Assembly: GCA_963555705.1 (NCBI GenBank)
Contig: OY743181.1
Span: 31,726,296 to 31,790,295 of the forward strand
Reading direction: 5' to 3'
Origin: Ligustrum vulgare
Taxonomy: Eukaryota > Streptophyta > Magnoliopsida > Lamiales > Oleaceae
DNA length: 64,000 nucleotides
The notes beneath the pieces are model-generated. The model made no database searches and was not told the origin of the DNA. It saw only the letters and a program-made list of their open reading frames with translations. Position numbers and translations under genes: made by a program. Shown here piece by piece: positions 22,411 to 33,504 of the stretch (its first letter is position 1; each line of letters starts with the position of its first letter).

Positions 22411-22839
22411 TAGAGATGACAATGGGTCGAGCCGAGCGGCTCGGCCCATGGCTCGACTTGCTCGACTCGTCAAACGGACGAGCCGAGCAACGAGCTCGTG
22501 TCAAACGAGCCGAGCTTAGGCTCGACTCGTTTGACCGGAGCCGAGCTCGGCTCTTTGAGCTCGTTAATTTTTTTTTTTTTTTGTCTTGTCTTTAAATTAT
22601 TATTTTTTTCTTTGTTTTTCAACGAGCTGCTCGACTCGCCGGCTCGTTGAGCTCGTTGGCACGAGCTCGTGGCTCATGCCAACAAGCCGCTCGTTGAACC
22701 ACGAGCCGAGCCAAGTTCGGCTCGTGGTTCAACAATGTTGATTGGCTCGCCCATGAGCTCGTTCATTTGACGAGCCAAGCCGCCCTCGGCTCGTGGAGCC
22801 AACTAGCTGATGAGCGGCTCTACCCGTTTGCCACCTCTA
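22411..22839. mobile_element. hAT-type non-autonomous element (429 bp)
   Basis: Termini TAGAGATGACAATGGGT and (reverse complement of right end) TAGAGGTGGCAAACGGGT form about 18-bp inverted repeats. They are flanked by a perfect 8-bp duplication GTAATAAA (22403-22410, 22840-22847). The interior is unusually GC-rich for the region and built from GAGCTCG/CGAGCCGAGC palindromic words. No transposase. Confidence 0.88.
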
Positions 22840-23140
22840 GTAATAAATTAATGAATGAACTATGTTATTAATATTATTAATTGGTAATGATGATATTGTG
22901 TAAGGATTTAGCATATCTCATTGTTTTATATTGATTTACTATGGAAGTCAATGAGTCACTACATATAAAATGTCATCTGCAGAATAATTCAAAAATTAAT
23001 TTATATTAATGTAGTGCAATATAATTGTATTAGTAAATCTATTGTATGTAAATGTGAATTAAAATTTGTAAAATATTTTTCATGTAACCTTTGGAAATTA
23101 AAGTCATGGATTAATGAAGTTGAAACTTCTAGGATTGAAG

Positions 23141-23146
<6 letters not shown>

Positions 23147-23173
<27 letters not shown>
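23147..23173. repeat. (TA)n microsatellite
   Basis: About 13 TA units just upstream of the gypsy insertion site. Confidence 0.9.
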
Positions 23174-23177
<4 letters not shown>

Positions 23178-23222
23178 CAATCCAATTTTTAAAATTCTGG
23201 ATGTAATATTTTGATTATTATA

Positions 23223-24055
23223 TGATGTGATTCTTGTTAGGGAATCACGGAATCTCGCGAAAATTGTATAAACACTTGGAAAGTTCCAAATCCAGATTAT
23301 TAGACGATAACAATATGACTCGACACTCACGACTCAAGAATCAAGGATGTATCAAATCCAAGACCCGTTAAGATGCAGAATGAAGAACCATAAAGGGGTG
23401 AACGCCACAAAGGTTATCAAATAATTTGATAAGTTCAAGGGGTTCAATCAAGAACGAAGAAGAATAGAGATAAACTCACCTAATTCAAGCAATCTCCTTA
23501 ATCATAAAAGTTGTGTTGTTTACAATGACAAAGAAAACCTAATATAGTCCAAAAACGCGTCCAAAATAACCTTAGCCGCAAAATACTTAAAATAAAACTC
23601 GGCGCATTTTTACGGCCGTAACATTCGTTCTTACGGCCTTAATTGACCCTCGGGTCCAAAAACTGATTTAACTCTTACGGCCGTGACATGTATTCTTACT
23701 GCCGTAAGTCACCTACTGACTAAAAGTTACACTACTCAATTACGGATGTGAAATGATATTTACGGCCGTGCGATAACAAAGTTACAGCCGTAACTCCAGA
23801 TCTTACGGTCGTAAAAGGCCCTCTGACTTCTTTTTTTCTTGTTCTTTGACCCAAATGCATTGTAACGGTTTTGGCACATCTCCCATCTTGTCATGCATTG
23901 AAAATGGAGTCTTCGACCTTGAGCTTGAATATTCATCCACCCAATCTTGCATAAACCCCTGCATTGCTTGCTTGATCTTCTTAGCCCTCAGCCTCGTTAT
24001 TGGTCCCACTGGTACATGCAACGGGTCCTTACTCGTGGGGTCAAGGTACTCATCA
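23223..24055 (-). repeat. Gypsy 3' LTR (833 bp)
   Basis: Partner of 29302-30132. Carries eight decayed copies of the TTACGGCCGTAA palindrome (23610-23814), and on the minus strand the tail of the pol frame (GPITRLRAKKIKQAMQGFMQ and following) to 23803. Confidence 0.94.
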
Positions 24056-24068
24056 TTCCCTCCCTATT
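24056..24068 (-). other. Polypurine tract of the gypsy element
   Basis: Minus strand AATAGGGAGGGAA directly before the LTR start TGATGAG. Confidence 0.75.
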
Positions 24069-25441
24069 GAAAAGGATTCGTCCTCGAATCATCAACTGCA
24101 TCAAACAAAGAGAGATCAGCAATGTTGAAAGTAGCAGATATATTATACTCACCTGGGAGATCCAGCTTATACGCATTGTCATTGACTCTCTCAATGACTT
24201 GAAACGGCTCATCCCCTCTAGGTTGCAGCTTAGATTTCCGTTGTGTTGGAAATCGTTCCTTTTGCATGTGAACCCACACCCAATCGCCTGGTTCAAAAAT
24301 CACCTGCTTCCTGCCCTTATTCGCATGGGAAGCATAGTGCTCATTCTTCCTTTCTATTTGTAGCCTGACCTTTTCATGGAGTGACTTCACAAGCTCGGCT
24401 TTCTTCTTGCCATCTAAACTGTTCCTGTCATCTACAGGCAAAGGAATTAGGTCCATAGGGGTTAGTGGATTGAAGCCATACACAATTTCAAAGGAGAATA
24501 AGTAGTAGTAGAATGTATAGACCTGTTATATGCAAATTCCACAAATGGTAAACATTCCTCCAAACTCTTCAAATTTTTATTTATGACAACACGCAAGAGT
24601 TGTGTTAACGTCCTATTGACTACTTCTGTCTGACCATCCGTTTGAGGATGGCATGTAGTGGAAAACAATAGTTTAGTATCCATTTTCCCCCATAGAACCT
24701 TCCAGAAGTAACTAAGGAATTTGACATCTCTGTCAGACACTATACTCCTAGGCACCCCATGTAGTATGACAACTTCCTTAAAGAATAAGTCTGCTATGCT
24801 CACGACATCATCAGTTTTATGGCAAGGAATGAAGTGTGCCATTTTACTAAACATGTCCACCACCACAAATATGGAATCCCGACCTCTTTTTGTCCTAGGT
24901 AATCCTAACACAAAATCCATGGATATATCTACCCAAGGTTCGCAAGGAACAGGTAGAGGAGTGTACAAACCATGTGGTAATACCTTAGACTTGGCCTGTT
25001 TACAAGTTATGCACTTATCAAAAATTTGGTGAACATCCCGTTTCATCCTAGGACAATAAAAATGTTCCTTTAACGTTTCCAATGTTTTAAAACACCAAAA
25101 TGACCCATCAAACCACCCCCGTGAGCTTCACGTACTAACAACTCACGCATAGAACAGTTAGGCACACACAATTTACTTTCCTTAAACAGATAGCCATCAT
25201 GTCTATAAAATTTATCAAATGCTCCCTTTTCACATGAGACATATATAGTGGAGAAATCATGATCGTTAGCATACAAATCTCGAACATATTCAAATCCCAA
25301 CAATTTAGCGTTCAAGGAAGTAAGGAGCACATACCTTCGTGACAACGCATCTGCAACTATATTTTCCTTACCATGTTTGTATTGAATGACATAAGGAAAA
25401 GTTTCTACGAACTCCATCCATTGGGCATGTCTTATATTCAA
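24064..25441 (-). pseudogene. pol: Gypsy RNase H end, integrase and GPY/F-like module (frameshifted)
   Basis: 25441-25070 holds the RNase H end ([19 protein letters not shown]) and the start of the HHCC finger ([13 protein letters not shown]). After a frameshift, 25082-24462 supplies CPRMKRDV and [10 protein letters not shown] and the catalytic core with [18 protein letters not shown] and [12 protein letters not shown] (the D, D, E residues). A further shift near 24480 leads to 24483-24064, with an EPGDWVWVHMQKERFP SH3-like module and a PFQVIERVNDNAYKLDLP GPY/F-like stretch. A TAG at the end precedes the PPT. The enzyme would insert cDNA into the host genome; here it cannot be made intact. 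Confidence 0.93.
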
Positions 25442-25464
25442 CTTACCTTGCCCCTTGAGGTGCT

Positions 25465-25818
25465 TTAATGATTCGTGATCCGTGTGGATGACAAATTCTT
25501 TTGGCCAGAGGTAATGCTGACAAGAGCATAAAGCTCCTTATCATACGTTGGATAGTTCAACGTTGCCCCACTCAGCTTTTCGCTGAAATAAGCTATCGGC
25601 CTCTTTTCCTGCATAAGAACAGCTCCAATCCCTATTCCTGATGCATCACATTCAATCTCAAAAGTCTGGTTAAAATTAGGTAATGCTAAGATTGGTGCAG
25701 AACATAGCCTATCTTTAAGCAATTTGAAGGCATTTTCCTGTGCATCCCCCCAATGGAAACTCGCACTCTTTTTAATTACCTCAGTGAGTGGTGTGGCAAT
25801 TGTACTGAAATATTTCAC
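25465..25818 (-). pseudogene. pol: Gypsy RNase H fragment
   Basis: Motifs [16 protein letters not shown] and [21 protein letters not shown] are the N-terminal half of Ty3-type RNase H. The frame is lost at about 25510, where a small deletion replaces the expected continuation toward HTDH. Confidence 0.92.
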
Positions 25819-25899
25819 AAACCTCCTATAAAAACTTGCTAACCCATGAAAGCTCCTTACCTCAGTTACACTCTTAGGTGTTGGCCATTCTCTAAAAGC

Positions 25900-26825
25900 T
25901 CAGATTTTCTCATCGTCAACCTCAATACCATCCTTACTAACAACATAACCAAGAAAAATGACCTTATCTATGCAAAAAGTACACTTCTTAAAATTAGCGT
26001 ACAATTTTTCAGTGCGTAAAACCTCAAACACACACCTCAAATGATCGACATGCTCATCTACATTTTTACTATAAACTAAAATGTCATCAAAATATACGAC
26101 CACAAATTTACCAATGAAAGCTCGTAAGACATGGTTCATCAACCTCATAATGTACTAGGTGCATTGGTGAGACCAAATGGCATAACTAACCATTCATAAA
26201 GCCCATATTTGGTCTTGAATGCAGTTTTCCATTCGTCCCCCTCTTTCATGCGTATTTGGTGATATCCACTTTTAAGGTCAATTTTACTAAAGACACATGA
26301 ATCATATAATTCATCAAGCATGTCATCTAACCTAGGTATAGGATGGCGATACTTTACCGTGATATTGTTGATAGCTCTACAATCCACGCACATCCTCCAG
26401 GTTCCATCCTTCTTGAGCACCAGTAAGACCGGCACAGCACATGGGCTCATGCTTTCCCGGACATAACCCCTGCTCAACAGCTCCTCGACTTGCCTTTGAA
26501 GCTCATTTGTTTCTTCCGGATTGCTCCTATATGCAGGCCTATTTGGAATGACAGCACCTGGAACAAGATCGATCTGGTGCTCGATGCCCCGAATGGGTGG
26601 CAGCCCACTAGGTATGTCGTCTGGGAATACATCATCAAATTCCTGTAAAAGAGAAACAGCTAAACGGGGGAGGGAAGAGTTAGTGTCATCGAGTGCAAGG
26701 AAGGAGTCCTTGTACATTAGTAAGACCATTGGTTGTTGGTCAAGGACAGCTCTTTTGATCTCACTCTTTTTGGCAAGGAAGCTCACTTTGGTTTTCTCTC
26801 CTCTTTCTTTTCTGGCACTCGTCAC
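25900..26825 (-). pseudogene. pol: Gypsy reverse transcriptase, 1-bp frameshift and stop
   Basis: 26825-26145 carries the protease-RT linker and RT fingers/palm ([44 protein letters not shown]). A single-base loss near 26148 shifts the frame. 26148-25900 continues with FVVVYFDDILVYS, which holds the YxDD catalytic motif, and KCTFCIDKVIFLGYVVS. A TGA follows at 25900. Conserved motifs are all present, so the copy died by point damage rather than large deletion. Confidence 0.95.
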
Positions 26826-26900
26826 TCCCTCTCCTTTTTCTGAGGCGGAACCCCCAACTCTCTGTTTTTCTCTCAGCTCACCTTTTCTGGGATCGTGGTC

Positions 26901-27089
26901 CTAACTCTCCTTTGAACACTCAGCTCTTCTTTTTCTGGGATCGGGGTCCCCAACTCTCTTTGTCTTTTCTTCCTCACTCTTTAATTTCAACTGATCTTCA
27001 TAAACTTGTTGTGGAGTTAACGGCATGAGTCTGATGTTTTTCCCATCCTTTGTAAAACTGTACCTATTCTTGTACCCGTCATGTACCAC
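26901..27089 (-). pseudogene. pol: Gypsy protease-RT linker
   Basis: Reads VHDGYKNRYSFTKDGKNIRL and PLTPQQVYEDQ, the segment after the protease. It is separated by a TGA (27105-27107, where Trp of GRPW is expected) on one side and a stop near 26901 on the other. Confidence 0.85.
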
Positions 27090-27104
27090 CCTCCTATCAT
27101 ATTG

Positions 27105-28700
27105 TCATGGCCGACCCAACAGGATGTGTCCCGCATGCATTGGAACAACATCACAGATTAACTCATCCTCATACTTCCCGATAGAAAGGTTGATTAACAC
27201 CTGCTTATTCACTTTGATCTCTCCGGACTCATTCAACCATTGCAATTTATAAGGTCTAGGGTGTTTGATTATAGGTAAACACAATTTCTCAACAAGAGTG
27301 GTACTAACCACGTTGGTACAAGTTCCCCCATCGATTATCAAACTACACATTTTATTATTAACAAAGCATCTAGTATGAAATATGTTTTCCCTTTGCTCAC
27401 CCGACTCCTCCACCTTAACCTGGGTACTAAGAGCACGCCTAGTAATAAGGGATTGAGCTACCGCATAATCCCCGTCACCACAATCACTGGCTTCTTCTAA
27501 TTCAGGCATATCCTTAAACTCATCATCATCCTCAACCTCATCCTCCGACACCACCACCCCATTTCGTACAAGCATTATCTTTTTGTTCAGGCATTGTGAT
27601 GCTATGTGCCCGATACCCATACACCTAAAACACTTGATGTCCCTACTTCTAGGAGGTTGAGAGTCAGAAGCGGGGTTACCTTTATTGGCAGATTCCTCTC
27701 GAGCCTTTGGTGGTTCTGGCTTCCCCTTTGGAGCAGCTCCTTCATTTTTTTTATTTCCACTCCACGTAGGTTTCCAAGGAGTGGAACCCGAAGAGTATTT
27801 TGCTGTCCCTTTCCTTTTCAGCTGCCTTTCCACCTTCATCGCCATGTGCAACATCTCCTCCAGTTCAACATAATGTTGCAGTTCTATTATATTTGCAATG
27901 TCTCTGTTCAAACCACTCAAAAACCTGGCCATTGTGGCCTCCGGATCCTCCTCAATATTCGCTCGGATCATAGCAATCTCCATCTCTTTATGGTATTCTT
28001 CTACACTCTTCGAACCCTGAGACGGAGTTTGGAGTTTCTAGTACAAGTCCCTATAGTAATGGTTGGGCACAAACCTTTTCCTCATCAAACCCTTCAACTC
28101 GTTCCAGGTCTCAATAGGTCTTTCACGGTTCCTCCTCCTACTCGTCACTAATTGATCCCACCACACAAGTGCATAATCTGCGAACTCTATAACGGCTAAC
28201 TTCACCTTTTTTTCCTCTGAGTAGTTATGGCACTCAAAAATCAGTTCGGCCTTCTTCTCCCACTCAAGGTACACCTCCGGATCACTTTTACCCTGGAAAG
28301 CTGGTATAGTCATTTTAATGTTTCCTAGGCTTCTATCCATCCCATCATCATCCCTATATTCATGCCTATTGCCCCTTCCACCACCACGACCTCTTCTCCT
28401 ACCCAAGCTAGCCACTGATACACTTTCACTATCACCGTCAACACTATCTCCTATCTCAACATCATCATCATCCCAAACTCCATTCCTAGGATTATTTTCA
28501 TACCTTTGCGACCTCCGGATATTAGGAGCCGTGTGCGGTTGCTCTCTTCGTAGTTGGGCAATTGCTGCACTATGCGTGTCCACGGAGTTTTTAATCTCCC
28601 CCAACTTCGCATCCCACCTCTCGAATCGTTTTTCCAGCATTGCAAGGAAGTGGAACTGTTGGTTATCCTCCCATGTCGATGATGCATCCTTCTGTGACAT
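27105..28700 (-). pseudogene. gag: Gypsy gag-protease with an internal stop
   Basis: ATG at 28700. The first part (to a TAG at 28038-28040) holds an Arg/Gly-rich segment (GRRRGRGGGRGN) and a capsid start (KMTIPAFQGKSDPEVYLEWE, YALVWWDQL). The frame continues after the TAG with GSKSVEEYHKEMEIAMIRA and a Lys-rich linker. Then come a CCHC knuckle (CFRCMGIGHIASQC) and the protease motif LIIDGGTCTNVVS with AGHILLGRP at the end. The TAG replaces a Gln-type codon and a TGA ends the protease, so two nonsense changes silence it. Confidence 0.94.
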
Positions 28701-29287
28701 GGTTAGTGATCAAAAGAAAAGAAATAATTTTTAAGAAAATATATCCTCACGTGTTTAGCACTCGTGTATCACTCTATTCGGATTTTTCCCTCTATTGATC
28801 TCACCACTCAGCATTTTCCTATCTATCCCCTTTCCCCAAGTTCTCAAAAAACCCACCGAACTAGTCACGGACTTGATCTTTGTGAAATTAACCCAAAGTG
28901 CAAGACACAAACAGATGAAAAGAAGATTTGATGGAATATTGGACTCAAGAAAATTGATGTAACTGGAATGAAAGATTTTGAAAGTAGTGATGGATGACGA
29001 AAACTACTAAGAATGTGGGAAAAATAAAAGGTATCAAGAAAGGTCTTGAATATGGAATTATGTTCTTGATCGTGCTCTTCAATAATAATCACTTCTTTTT
29101 TTTTTTTGGCTAATCAAGAACAATCAATAATAACAAAATTGAAACTACGACCAATCTTGAAATAGTGAAGAATTCCAAGAAACCCAAAAATCTAATATCG
29201 ATTCAATGATGGCTCAAGAACAATGAAATCTAATGAAGAAAAATGAAACAAAACAAGAATTATATCAAAACCTGGATTTAAAGCCAA
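28701..29287 (-). other. Gypsy 5' leader
   Basis: About 590 bp between PBS and gag with no ORF of note. T-run at 29095-29107. Confidence 0.7.
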
Positions 29288-29299
29288 GCTCTGATACCA
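29288..29299 (-). other. Primer-binding site, initiator-Met type
   Basis: Minus strand TGGTATCAGAGC, an exact match to the tRNA-iMet 3' end, 2 nt from the LTR. Confidence 0.93.
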
Positions 29300-29301
29300 A
29301 A

Positions 29302-30132
29302 TGATGTGATTCTTGTTAGGGAATCACGGAATCTCGCGGAAATTGTATAAACACTTGGGAAGTTCCAAATCCAGATTATTAGACGATAACAATATGACCC
29401 GACACTCACGACTCAAGAACCAAGGATGTATCAAATCCAAGACCCGTTAAGATGCGGAATGAAGAACCATAAAGGGGTGAACGCCACAAAGGTTGTCAAA
29501 TCTTTTGATAAGTTCAAGGGGTTCAATCAAGAACGAAGAAGAATAGGGATAAACTCACCTAATTCAAGCAATCTCCTTAATCATAAAAGTTGTGTTGTTT
29601 ACAATGACAAAGAAAACCTAATATAGTCCAAAAACACGTCCAAAATAAACCTAGCCGCAAAATACTTAAAATAAAACTCGGCGCATTTTTACGACCGTAA
29701 CATTCGTTCTTACGGCCGTAATTGACCCTCGAGTCCAAAAACTGATTTAACTCTTACGGTCGTGACATGTATTCTTACGGCCGTAAGTTACCTACTGACT
29801 AAAAGTTACACTACTCAATTACGGCCGTGAAATGATATTTACGGCCGTGCGATAACAAAGTTACGGCCGTAACTCCAGATCTTACGGCCGTAAAAGGCCC
29901 TCTGACTTCTTTTTTTCTTGTTCTTTGACTCAAATGCATTGTAACGGTTTTGGCGCATCTCATCTTGTCATGCATTGAAAATGGAGTCTTCGACCTTACA
30001 CTTGAATATTCATCCACCCAAGCTTGCATAAACCCCTGCATTGCTTGCTTGATCTTCTTAGCCCTCAGCCTCGTTATTGGTCCCACTGGTATATGCAACG
30101 GGTCATTACTCATGGGGTCAAGGTACTCATCA
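29302..30132 (-). repeat. Gypsy 5' LTR (831 bp)
   Basis: Better preserved partner of 23223-24055, with eight palindromes between 29689 and 29893 (see separate entry). Confidence 0.94.
29689..29893. repeat. Eight copies of the palindrome TTACGGCCGTAA in the LTR
   Basis: At 29689, 29710, 29754, 29775, 29819, 29839, 29861 and 29882. Most are exact; some carry one or two changes. Spacing is irregular (20-44 bp). The same positions are occupied in the other LTR with more decay. Confidence 0.93.
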
Positions 30133-30137
30133 TTATA

Positions 30138-30846
30138 TTAATATTTTATAATCATATTAATATTTATTAAATGGCGAAGTAAAAATTATACCATAATTTT
30201 TCTTAAAAAATTTAAAGAAAAAACTATAATAATAAATCAGTACAAAACTTGAAAAATATTGAGAATAATACTCAATTAATAAAAGGACAAAAGAAAGGTA
30301 AATGTGAATTAAAGTTTTTGAAATATTTTTTTTATGTAACATATGAAAAGTCACGGATTAATGAAATTGTAACATTTTGAATTAAAGTTCAAATACGTGG
30401 TTATTATATCCATAATATAGTACGTATACAATACAAATTATGAAACTTTAGTAGACGATTCAATTTTTAAAATTTTGGATGTAATCTTTTAAATATTATA
30501 TTAATGTATTATATTCTAATAATATTTATTAAAGGAAAGAGTAATTTTTTCTTCTTTTTTTAATAAAAATTTTAATAATGTGAGAATCATAATAATATGA
30601 AATTTTATTACAACATTTTAAATAGTTGATAGTAAGTTAATTTAATGCCAAATAAACGAAATAGTATAATAATATGAAATTACATTATAACATTGTAATT
30701 CTTAACAATTAATTAATTAATGTAATAAATTATTTAATGTTATTTAATAGGGTAAGGGGGTATATTGAGTATATAGTTAAATATATAGGGGTGAAATAGA
30801 TTTTCAAAAGATTCTCCTCCATTCATCCTTTTTAGATATAGATAAA

Positions 30847-30847
<1 letters not shown>
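30138..30847. other. AT-rich non-coding DNA
   Basis: Host sequence into which the gypsy element inserted. No gene seen. Confidence 0.5.

Positions 30848-30881
<34 letters not shown>
30848..30881. repeat. (TAG)n microsatellite
   Basis: About 11 units, ending at the left edge of a possible hAT-type element. Confidence 0.95.
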
Positions 30882-30882
<1 letters not shown>

Positions 30883-31757
30883 GCCTGGCATTTTAATCGG
30901 AACCGAACCTCCCGAACTAAAATCGATCCGAAACCAAAGGTTTTGATCTGGTTCAAAAAAATATATTAAGAACCGAAATCAAAAATTGAAAATCAATTGG
31001 TCCCGGGTAGGTTCTTGAATCAGAACCATGAGTACCCGAATGGAACCGATTTTTATATAATTTTTTGTTTTTCACAATTTATACACTGAGCAAAAAAATA
31101 CATAACTTAAAAATCTAATTTAGGTAGTAATTTTTCTAAAACTTTAGACTGAACACTAAAAAAATCAAGACTTGCTCCTACTCTTTTACCTCTCATCTCA
31201 TATTGGAAAGATTTACATGTCATGTGTTAGTTTTATAATATTTGCAATTTGAGCTTTCGATAAATCAAAAGTTCAAGATCGGATTTTAATTTAAGTTAAT
31301 GAATTAAAGTTTTCATTTTTTTATAATTCAGCATTTTAGTTTGTTGCATTGTTTACAAACTTAAGTATTTTTTAAAATTTTTTTATAATGTGTTACACTT
31401 AAATTTGATATATTCAATGTTTGAAATGTAGTGTACATTTTTTGTTATCTCAAGTTCATTGTTCTCTATTTAAAATATAATTAATCTCTACTATTGAGTC
31501 AAGTAATTGAGTTTCTTAGCTTAATTTTCTCCCTTACACAAATATTGTCAAGTAGTAACGTGTTCGGTATACATATCGAAATGACTTATATGAAAATATT
31601 TATTTAGCGTGTATATAAAGAAAATGTTATGGGTAGAAACGACCCCGAAGGTTCGGGTTTACAAAGACCCGAATGGTTCCAATTTTGAAATACCCGAAGT
31701 ATACTGGGTGATTCCGAGTATTGAAATATCCAGACCGACCCACAGGATGACCAGGCT
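30882..31757. mobile_element. Possible hAT-type non-autonomous element
   Basis: Left GGCCTGGCATTTTAATCGG with AACCGAACC blocks, right ...ACCGACCCACAGGATGACCAGGC. The ends are inverted-repeat-like (CCTGGCAT versus CCTGGTCAT), and the subterminal CCCGAA/GGTTCGGG words are mirrored. No clean 8-bp TSD because the left flank is a microsatellite. The interior is AT-rich without transposase. Confidence 0.4.
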
Positions 31758-31919
31758 ATATAGTAGAAGTAGATAATAGATAGTAAACTGGTAAAAGAGG
31801 CGTGCGTTGCACATGTTATGTAAAGAGAAATGTAATTGTACTGTTTTATTAAATTTAAATGCGATTACAATAATGGATTAAATTAAATATAATAATTAAT
31901 TAAATTGAATGTTGAGGTA

Positions 31920-31922
<3 letters not shown>

Positions 31923-31957
<35 letters not shown>
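31923..31957. repeat. (AT)n microsatellite
   Basis: About 17 units. Confidence 0.93.
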
Positions 31958-31959
<2 letters not shown>

Positions 31960-32887
31960 GTATTGATTTTAAAGTTTGTTTGTAATTAGTATAGTAATTT
32001 TTGGAGAATGTGATTAGAAAATACAGAATCATTTTGGATTTATGCGTATATTATTTTATTGGTATATTCTGTGGTTGAAAATGAGTTTTAAAAAAAATGA
32101 GATTCTGAATGAAGGGTACCAAACAGGGTGTTAGTAATAATTGAAAAATAGAATAAATACATAGATATAATGTTATAGGTTTTTTGAGTTAATGATATTG
32201 GTAATACTAATTAATTATTGGGAGTTGCCTATGAATTAATTGTGATGTTAAGAGTCTATGTTGGGTGGAGTAAGAGCATCTCCAATGCACTATGTCAATT
32301 GGGGGTGACGTGTTAATGAAATTGACGGACTTCTAGAGAATGCGGATAAATTGACGAAGAAGTCTTAAATTTCATCTTCAATGGTTCCGTCTATATTTAA
32401 ATATTGTTGATTACGTGACATTTTTTTAAATTTAAAATAATAACTTATTCACAAAATGATTAATAATATTGAACTTTTCGTTATTATAAATATAATTTTC
32501 TTGGACTATATTTCATTTTTACATTTTATTTTGGTAGTAGATTTATTATGAGATTTTTTTTAAATTATTACAGACAAAAAATTATATATTAATCTTAAAT
32601 TATTATTTTTATTGTTATTTTGTTAACATATTTCAATGACTAATATTTTATATAACTTTATTTAGCGATAATTTTTTATTGATGAATTGAATTTATTAAA
32701 ATGCATATTTTTTTTAAATTATTAATCTTAAATTTAATATAATCATGAAAATTTTGAATGAAAGTAATCAAAAAGTGCTTGATTAGAAATAATTTTCAAC
32801 GAAAATCTTCATACCATGACGCTCACATCCCTTTTTAATATAATTATAAAATAAAATAAATTAATGCTACTCATTCAGTCAAATAAT
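31958..32887. other. AT-rich non-coding DNA
   Basis: No gene. Contains phrases common at plant MITE ends (GAGCATCTCCAATGC near 32275, ACCAAACAGGGTG near 32118) without a matching partner that I could pair. Confidence 0.45.
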
Positions 32888-32988
32888 AGGGGCGACAAAA
32901 TTTCGCCAATGTATAGGGTTTATAGGGGTGAATTTTATACTAATAAGGGCGACACTTATATCTATAGGGGCGAAAAAATTTCACCCCT
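32888..32988. mobile_element. Possible small MITE with AGGGGYGA termini (101 bp)
   Basis: Left AGGGGCGACAAAATTTCGCC and right (reverse complement) AGGGGTGAAATTTTTTCGCC pair as about 20-bp inverted repeats. Two more internal copies of the AGGGGYGA/AGGGCGAC word are present. Family not known to me. Confidence 0.5.
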
Positions 32989-33439
32989 ATATATTTTTGA
33001 TTTTGGTAGAGATCTCCTAAAATTTGAATTTTAACAAAATCAAACGAATATAAATTTTGCATTTGGAGGGAAAACAATGCATTCTTTTTTGCAGCATTTG
33101 TAACTTACATATATCGAATTTATATTTTAACATATGAAATGCATATTTAATTAAAAGTGAGAAACAAAGGAAGACAATTAATTACAAAATTCTTATAAAC
33201 TTTTGATGTAATCATATTTCATATCCTAAATGAACTTGATATAATTCGAAAGAAGTTTTTGATGATGTTTTCATGCTATTAGTTTGCAGAAACAACGTTT
33301 GCTTAAAAAAAAAAAAAATTGTGTTTTGAAAATCGGATCGCACCAGCTGGTTGAATTGGAAAAAACAGGAACCAATCCAAAATTCAATTCGAATTGGCAC
33401 CAAAACCGCCTATTTCAAAATCGGACCGAAAACCTAATA

Positions 33440-33463
33440 TTTTTTACATGCAAAATAATATAA

Positions 33464-33504
<41 letters not shown>

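Larger units (their letters stand above)
23223..30132 (-). mobile_element. Full-length, inactive Ty3/gypsy chromovirus-type retrotransposon (6,910 bp)
   Basis: LTRs 23223-24055 and 29302-30132 (TGATGTGATTC...CTCATCA) are flanked by a perfect TSD TTATA (23218-23222, 30133-30137). On the minus strand the order is PBS, gag, protease, RT, RNase H, integrase, PPT: the gypsy order. Several nonsense codons and frameshifts break the polyprotein. The LTRs differ at many positions (a few per cent by eye), so the copy is old. The coding region appears to continue into the 3' LTR, a habit of some chromovirus clades such as CRM; the exact clade is uncertain. Confidence 0.95.

Noticed and set aside
31788..31815. 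GCAACGCACG motif like that near 21550, possible Helitron end
   Set aside because: The CTRR terminus reads CCAG and no good hairpin partner exists, so too weak to call.
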